DNA of 10,835 bases, taken from NCBI GenBank assembly GCA_029240475.1, contig JAREAF010000120.1, positions 1-10,835 of the forward strand, given 5' to 3'. The position numbers were made by a program, and so were the translations under genes. The notes under the pieces are model-generated. The model was not told the DNA's origin, did no database searches, and worked only from the letters and a program-made list of their open reading frames with translations. Positions 6,786-10,835 of this stretch are shown here, piece by piece; within the stretch, counting starts at the first letter, position 1, and every line of letters starts with the position of its first letter. Origin of the DNA: Rhodospirillales bacterium (GTDB lineage: Bacteria; Pseudomonadota; Alphaproteobacteria; JAREAF01).

Positions 6786-6827
6786 TTGACCTGGGTCAAA
6801 GCGCCCCGATTCGGGCGGCGGTACCTC
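6786..6827 (+). promoter_or_regulatory. FNR/NarR-type box and class II promoter of narK1-narK2
   Basis: TTGAC-CTGG-GTCAA (6786-6799) is a symmetric FNR-family box with the T-to-C variant in both half-sites. TACCTC at 6822-6827 begins 29.5 bp from the box centre, so the box would sit at -41.5 from a start near 6834, giving a 37-nt leader for narK1. In the opposite direction the corresponding -10 position (6758-6763) is GC-rich, so the regulator gene itself does not seem to be activated from this box in class II fashion; repression of it or no effect is possible. Confidence 0.75.
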
Positions 6828-6870
6828 TTCACCGTCACTACCGCAATAGGACCCTACCAGGGGAAGCCCC

Positions 6871-8250
6871 ATGCAGCACGCCCTCACGAAAGTCACCCGC
6901 GCCGAACAGGCGCAGGCGCTTACGGTTAGCACGGTCGCATTCACCGTCTGCTTCGCGGTCTGGACGATCTTTGCGATCATCGGCGTGCAGATCAAAGCCG
7001 ACCTCGGCCTCAACGACACGCAATTCGGCCTGCTGGTCGGCACGCCCATCCTGACCGGGTCCCTGAGCCGGCTCCTGCTCGGCATCTGGACCGACCAGTA
7101 TGGCGGGCGAATCGTCTATGTGGCGGTCATGGTCGCGGCGGCGATTGCGACCCTGCTACTGACCCAGGCCGAGACCTATCCGATGTTCCTGCTTGCGGCG
7201 CTCGGCGTGGGCATTGCCGGCGGCAGCTTCGCGGTCGGCATCGCCTATGTCTCGCGCTGGTACCCTAAGGAGAAGCAGGGCACCGCGCTGGGCGTGTTCG
7301 GCATGGGCAATGTCGGCGCGGCCGTCACCAAATTCATCGCGCCCTTCGTCATGGTCGCCTATGGCTGGCAGTCGGTCGCGACGGTGTGGGCGATCGCGCT
7401 TCTCGTCATGGCGGCGGTGTTCTGGTTCGCCACAAAGGACGATCCGGTGCTGGTCGAGCGGCGCCGCACCGGCCAGAAGCCGCAATCCACCGCCAGCATG
7501 CTGGAGCCGCTGAAGAACCTGCAGGTCTGGCGGTTTGCGCTCTATTACTTCTTCGTCTTCGGCGCCTTCGTCGCGCTCGCGCTCTGGCTGCCGCGCTATT
7601 ACGTCGGCGCATACGGGCTCGACATCAAGACCGCCGGCATGTTGGGCGCCGCCTATTCGATCCCGGCCTCGGTGTTCCGCGCCTTCGGCGGCTGGCTCTC
7701 CGACAAGATCGGCGCGCGCCGCGTGATGTACTGGACCTTCATCGTCTCGGTCGCCTGCACCTTCGTCCTCTCCTACCCCGCGACCGACTACGTGGTGCAT
7801 GGCATCAACGGCCCGATCGCCTTCTCCTTCGGGATCGACGTCGTGACCTTCACGGTGATCGCCTTCGTGCTCGGCTTCTTCATGTCGCTGGGCAAGGCCG
7901 CCGTCTACAAGCACATCCCGATCTACTACCCCGACGCGGTCGGCTCGGTCGGCGGCGTGGTCGGTCTGATCGGCGGGCTCGGCGGTTTCGTGCTGCCGCT
8001 CGCCTTCGGCATCATGAACGACCTCCTCCAGGTCTGGACCAGCTGCTTCATGCTGCTCTTCGGCATCGTCGCCGTCGCGCTGGTCTGGATGCATGCGGCC
8101 ATCGTGCGGACGGAGCGGCGGAAGTTCCCCGAGCTCGGCCGCGCCGACGTGGTGCCGGAGCTGGCGGAAGGCGTGAAGCGCCCTTCCGCCCGGCCCAGCG
8201 GCGGCGGAGCCGCGGGCTTGCCGCGCCCGGCCGTCGGCAAGCCCTCCTAA
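6871..8250 (+). CDS. narK1: Nitrate transporter, NarK1 type (major facilitator superfamily)
   Basis: A 459-aa, 12-helix inner-membrane permease of the nitrate/nitrite porter family. The first nitrate signature is in helix 5, GIAGGSFAVGIAYVSRWYP (114-132); the second is around GGVVGLIGGLGGF (361-373). Substrate-binding arginines expected in helices 2 and 8 are R67 (SRLLLG) and R270 (VFRAFGGW), matching R89 and R305 of E. coli NarK. The MFS loop 2-3 motif DQYGGR is at 75-80. The NarK1 type is generally viewed as a proton-coupled nitrate importer that starts respiration. Start ATG 6871 follows AGGGGAAG. The C-terminus carries a Pro/Ala/Gly-rich soluble tail of about 35 residues not needed for the fold. 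narK2 follows after 24 bp, so the two are an operon under the FNR-type promoter at 6786-6827. Confidence 0.93.
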   Translation: MQHALTKVTRAEQAQALTVSTVAFTVCFAVWTIFAIIGVQIKADLGLNDTQFGLLVGTPILTGSLSRLLLGIWTDQYGGRIVYVAVMVAAAIATLLLTQAETYPMFLLAALGVGIAGGSFAVGIAYVSRWYPKEKQGTALGVFGMGNVGAAVTKFIAPFVMVAYGWQSVATVWAIALLVMAAVFWFATKDDPVLVERRRTGQKPQSTASMLEPLKNLQVWRFALYYFFVFGAFVALALWLPRYYVGAYGLDIKTAGMLGAAYSIPASVFRAFGGWLSDKIGARRVMYWTFIVSVACTFVLSYPATDYVVHGINGPIAFSFGIDVVTFTVIAFVLGFFMSLGKAAVYKHIPIYYPDAVGSVGGVVGLIGGLGGFVLPLAFGIMNDLLQVWTSCFMLLFGIVAVALVWMHAAIVRTERRKFPELGRADVVPELAEGVKRPSARPSGGGAAGLPRPAVGKPS

Positions 8251-8274
8251 CGCCTTCAACCAGGAGCAAGCGTC

Positions 8275-9681
8275 ATGAGCACGCAAACCCTCGCCCCGAC
8301 CGGCCATCTCCTCACCGACTGGCGTCCCGAGGAGGCGGCCTTCTGGGCCGGGGGCGGCAAGCGGATCGCGATCCGCAACCTGTGGATCTCCATCCCGGCG
8401 CTGCTGCTCTCCTTCGCCGTCTGGATGGTATGGAGCGTGGTGGTGGTGAACCTGCCGGCGATCGGCTTCGCCTTCGACACCGGCCAGCTCTTCTGGCTGG
8501 CGGCGCTGCCGGGCCTGTCGGGCGCCACCTTGCGGCTCTTCTACAGCTTCATGGTGCCGATCTTCGGCGGCCGCAAATGGACTACCTTCAGCACCGCCTC
8601 GCTGCTGCTCCCGGCGCTCGGGATCGGCCTCGCCATCCAGAACTCGGACACGCCTTACTGGATGTTCCTGGCGCTCGCGCTGCTTTGCGGCTTCGGCGGC
8701 GGCAACTTCGCCTCGAGCATGGCGAACATCAGCTTCTTTTTTCCCAAGTCGCAGAAGGGCATGGCGTTGGGCCTGAACGCCGGCCTCGGCAATCTTGGCG
8801 TCTCGGTCGTGCAGTTCGTCGTTCCGCTGGTGATCACGGCCGGCGTCTTCGGCGCGCTCGGCGGCGAGGCGCAAGTCTGGAGCAAGGACGGGGCGACCAA
8901 GGCGATGTGGCTGCAGAATGCCGGCTTCATCTGGGTGCCGTTCATCCTCCTGAGCACCGCGGCGGCCTGGTTCGGCATGAACGACATCGCCAGCGCGCGC
9001 GCCTCCTTCAAGGAGCAGTCCGTCATCTTCCAGCGCAAGCACACCTGGATCATGAGCTGGCTCTATGTCGGCACCTTCGGCTCCTTCATCGGCTTCTCGG
9101 CCGGATTCCCGCTCTTGACCAAGACGCAGTTCCCCGGGGTCGATCCGCTCGCCTTCGCCTTCCTCGGGCCGCTGGTGGGCGCGGCCTCGCGCTCGCTGAC
9201 CGGCGGGCTCTCCGACCGGTTCGGGGGCGGACGCGTCACGCTGTGGGTGTTCGTGGCGATGGCCGCGGCGACGGCGGGGGTGCTGTTCTTCCTCGGCATC
9301 AAGGACCAGCCGGGTGCGTTCTGGGGCTTCTTCGCGCTCTTCATGCTGCTGTTCGCGGCCTCGGGCGTCGGCAATGCCTCTACCTTCCAGATGATCCCGG
9401 TGATCTTCCAGACCAGCCGCATGCGCGCGCTCGCGGGCCAGGGCGAGCTGGGCAAGGCCAAGGCGCAGACCGAGGCGGCCAAGGAGGCGGCGGCGGTGCT
9501 GGGCTTCACCTCGGCGGTCGCGGCCTACGGCGCCTTCTTCATCCCGAAGAGCTTCGGCACCTCGATCGCCGTCACCGGAGGCGCGGAGGCGGCGCTGATG
9601 GTCTTCATCACCTTCTACCTGACCTGCATCGCCGCGACCTGGTTCTTCTATACCCGGCGCGGCGCGGAGATCCGCTGCTAG
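8275..9681 (+). CDS. narK2: Nitrate/nitrite antiporter, NarK2 type
   Basis: A 468-aa MFS permease of the NarK2 branch, the group generally viewed as exchanging nitrate for nitrite. An N-terminal cytoplasmic stretch (LTDWRPEEAAFW, 13-24) precedes helix 1, a feature of this branch. The helix-2 arginine is R87 (GATLRLFYSFMVP) and the helix-8 arginine R306 (AASRSLTGGLSDR). The nitrate signature in helix 5 is CGFGGGNFASSMANISFFFP (138-157). An extended loop with Lys/Ala-rich charge (about 385-400) lies between late helices, as in E. coli NarK-type porters with large cytoplasmic or periplasmic loops. The start has AGGAG at 8262-8266. Unlike Paracoccus, where NarK1 and NarK2 are one fused 24-helix protein, here they are separate genes in the same order. 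Transcription should end at the terminator 34 bp downstream. Confidence 0.93.
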   Translation: MSTQTLAPTGHLLTDWRPEEAAFWAGGGKRIAIRNLWISIPALLLSFAVWMVWSVVVVNLPAIGFAFDTGQLFWLAALPGLSGATLRLFYSFMVPIFGGRKWTTFSTASLLLPALGIGLAIQNSDTPYWMFLALALLCGFGGGNFASSMANISFFFPKSQKGMALGLNAGLGNLGVSVVQFVVPLVITAGVFGALGGEAQVWSKDGATKAMWLQNAGFIWVPFILLSTAAAWFGMNDIASARASFKEQSVIFQRKHTWIMSWLYVGTFGSFIGFSAGFPLLTKTQFPGVDPLAFAFLGPLVGAASRSLTGGLSDRFGGGRVTLWVFVAMAAATAGVLFFLGIKDQPGAFWGFFALFMLLFAASGVGNASTFQMIPVIFQTSRMRALAGQGELGKAKAQTEAAKEAAAVLGFTSAVAAYGAFFIPKSFGTSIAVTGGAEAALMVFITFYLTCIAATWFFYTRRGAEIRC

Positions 9682-9714
9682 TTCCCCCCAAACTCCCCCC
9701 GGCAGCGGGTGATT

Positions 9715-9739
9715 GGGCGGCCTTCGGGCCGCCCTTTTT
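9715..9739 (+). terminator. Intrinsic terminator after narK2
   Basis: A perfect 8-bp stem, GGGCGGCC/GGCCGCCC (9715-9722, 9727-9734), is closed by the very stable TTCG tetraloop and followed by TTTTT. It lies 34 bp after the narK2 stop and 12 bp before the narG FNR-type box, so it separates narK1-narK2 from narG transcription. Confidence 0.92.
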
Positions 9740-9750
9740 CTTGGCGGCCA

Positions 9751-9792
9751 TTGATCTGAGTCAAAGGCTTCGGACCTTGCGGTCCTTATGGT
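9751..9792 (+). promoter_or_regulatory. FNR/NarR-type box and class II promoter of narG
   Basis: TTGAT-CTGA-GTCAA (9751-9764) matches the FNR-family consensus with one half-site T-to-C change. TATGGT at 9787-9792 is a -10-like hexamer whose first base is 29.5 bp from the box centre, giving a box at -41.5 from a start near 9799 and a leader of about 27 nt before narG. Together with the terminator just upstream it gives narG its own regulated promoter. Confidence 0.8.
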
Positions 9793-9825
9793 CGGGGTCG
9801 GACGCCAATCCAGGGAGCCGACTCC

Positions 9826-10835
9826 ATGAGCCATGTCCTCGACCGCCTGACGTTCTTCAAGAAGAACGTCGATACGTTTTCCGGCGGGCACGGCGTGGTG
9901 ACCCGCGAGGACCGCACCTGGGAGAACGCCTACCGGGCGCGCTGGAGCCACGACAAGATCGTCCGCTCGACGCACGGCGTGAACTGCACCGGCTCCTGCT
10001 CCTGGAAGATCTACGTCAAGGGCGGCATCGTCACCTGGGAGACGCAGCAGACCGACTACCCGCGCACGCGGCCCGAGCTGCCGAATCATGAGCCGCGCGG
10101 CTGCCAGCGCGGCGCCTCCTACAGCTGGTATCTCTACAGCGCCAACCGGGTGAAGTACCCGCTGGTGCGCGCGCGACTGGTGAAGCTGTGGCGCGCCGCG
10201 CGCAAGACCCTCTCTCCGGTCGATGCCTGGGCATCGATCGTCGAGGACCCGGTCAAGGCGAAAGCCTCCAAGTCCATCCGCGGCCGCGGCGGCATGGTCC
10301 GCGCCAAGTGGGACGAGGTGCTGGAGATCATCGCCGCCGCCAACGCCTACACGGTCAAGACCTACGGGCCCGACCGCGTCGCCGGCTTCTCGCCAATCCC
10401 GGCAATGTCGATGGTCTCCTACGCCGCCGGGGCGCGCTATCTGTCTCTGCTGGGCGGCGTGTGCCTCAGCTTCTACGACTGGTATTGCGACCTGCCGCCC
10501 TCCTCGCCGCAGACCTGGGGCGAGCAGACCGACGTGCCGGAATCGGCCGACTGGTACAACTCCACCTTCCTGATGCTATGGGGCTCGAACGTCCCGCAGA
10601 CGCGGACGCCCGATGCGCATTTCTACACCGAGGTGCGCTATCGCGGCGCCAAGAGCGTCGTGGTCTGCCCCGATTACAGCGAGGCCGCGAAATTCGCCGA
10701 TCTGTGGCTGAACCCCAAGCAGGGCACCGACGCCGCGCTCGCGCTCGCCATGGGCCATGTGATCCTGAAGGAGTTCCACCTCGCGGGGCGGTCTCCCTAT
10801 TTCGAGGAGTACTGCCGCAAATACACCGACATGCC
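9826..10835 (+). CDS. narG: Respiratory nitrate reductase alpha subunit NarG (5' part, cut by window edge)
   Basis: The first 336 residues of the roughly 1,240-aa molybdenum catalytic subunit of the membrane-bound, cytoplasm-facing nitrate reductase NarGHI, which reduces nitrate to nitrite with quinol electrons. The FS0 [4Fe-4S] ligands are H50, C54, C58 and C93 (HGVNCTGSC then RGCQRG), the His-plus-three-Cys set typical of NarG. D222 in YCDLPP corresponds to the aspartate that coordinates Mo (D222 in mature E. coli numbering). Highly conserved stretches WGEQTDVPESADWYN and WGSNVPQTRTPDAHF form part of the active-site region. As in other NarG proteins there is no cleavable Tat signal, only a vestigial N-terminus (DRLTFFKK). 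Start ATG 9826 has AGGGAG 8 bp upstream. narH, narJ and narI are expected beyond the right edge but are not seen. Confidence 0.97.
   Translation, partial: MSHVLDRLTFFKKNVDTFSGGHGVVTREDRTWENAYRARWSHDKIVRSTHGVNCTGSCSWKIYVKGGIVTWETQQTDYPRTRPELPNHEPRGCQRGASYSWYLYSANRVKYPLVRARLVKLWRAARKTLSPVDAWASIVEDPVKAKASKSIRGRGGMVRAKWDEVLEIIAAANAYTVKTYGPDRVAGFSPIPAMSMVSYAAGARYLSLLGGVCLSFYDWYCDLPPSSPQTWGEQTDVPESADWYNSTFLMLWGSNVPQTRTPDAHFYTEVRYRGAKSVVVCPDYSEAAKFADLWLNPKQGTDAALALAMGHVILKEFHLAGRSPYFEEYCRKYTDM

Noticed and set aside
7156..10089. 977-codon open frame on the minus strand antisense to narK1, narK2 and narG
   Set aside because: Very high content of Arg, Glu, Asp, His and Ala is typical of GC-rich antisense shadows; the plus-strand frames are unmistakable NarK and NarG proteins.
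7386..10091. 901-codon open frame on the plus strand overlapping narK1, narK2 and narG
   Set aside because: Arg/Ala/Leu-rich out-of-frame translation that crosses three real genes and a terminator; no domain recognisable.

Overview
The window looks like a high-GC proteobacterial chromosome, most likely alphaproteobacterial. The pointers are the gene order (cysteine-less FNR-type regulator divergent from narK1-narK2-narG, as described around narR in Paracoccus), TTGAT-N4-ATCAA boxes, and strong codon bias to G/C in third positions. The lineage is an inference from content and style, not from a marker gene.

The left part (about 1-3450) is a metabolic fragment with visibly lower GC in its first 2.8 kb. 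It holds an FAD-dependent amine/amino-acid type oxidoreductase (262-1626) and a DapA-superfamily lyase/aldolase (1641-2513) transcribed together. Two broken genes follow: a ChrR-type cupin remnant (2597-2829) and a GntR/FCD-type regulator that has lost the middle of its effector domain (2853-3442). A sigma70-like promoter with a GntR-type palindrome on its -10 precedes the oxidoreductase. Oxidation to an imine or keto product followed by a class I lyase step would make a plausible catabolic pair, but the substrate cannot be read from the sequence.

The right part (about 3635 to the end) is an anaerobic nitrate-respiration locus. A three-gene operon with overlapping start and stop codons encodes a DUF1858-like/tandem DUF2249 protein, a polytopic NnrS-like (haem-copper-oxidase-subunit-I-like) membrane protein and a small DUF59/MIP18-type Fe-S assembly protein. 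It converges, with overlapping stop codons, on a Crp/Fnr regulator that lacks FNR's N-terminal cysteines. Divergent from that regulator are two separate nitrate/nitrite transporters, narK1 and narK2, then a strong intrinsic terminator and narG, which runs off the right edge.

Three FNR-type boxes (3635-3648, 6786-6799, 9751-9764) precede the DUF2249 operon, narK1 and narG. In all three the box centre lies exactly 29.5 bp from the first base of a TA-starting -10-like hexamer, the geometry of a class II activated promoter. The sequence therefore predicts that the three poorly characterised DUF2249/NnrS-like/DUF59 genes belong to the same anaerobic or nitrogen-oxide regulon as nitrate uptake and reduction. 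This is the most interesting system in the window. A role in tolerating NO or in Fe-S/metal-centre maintenance during nitrate respiration is a hypothesis.
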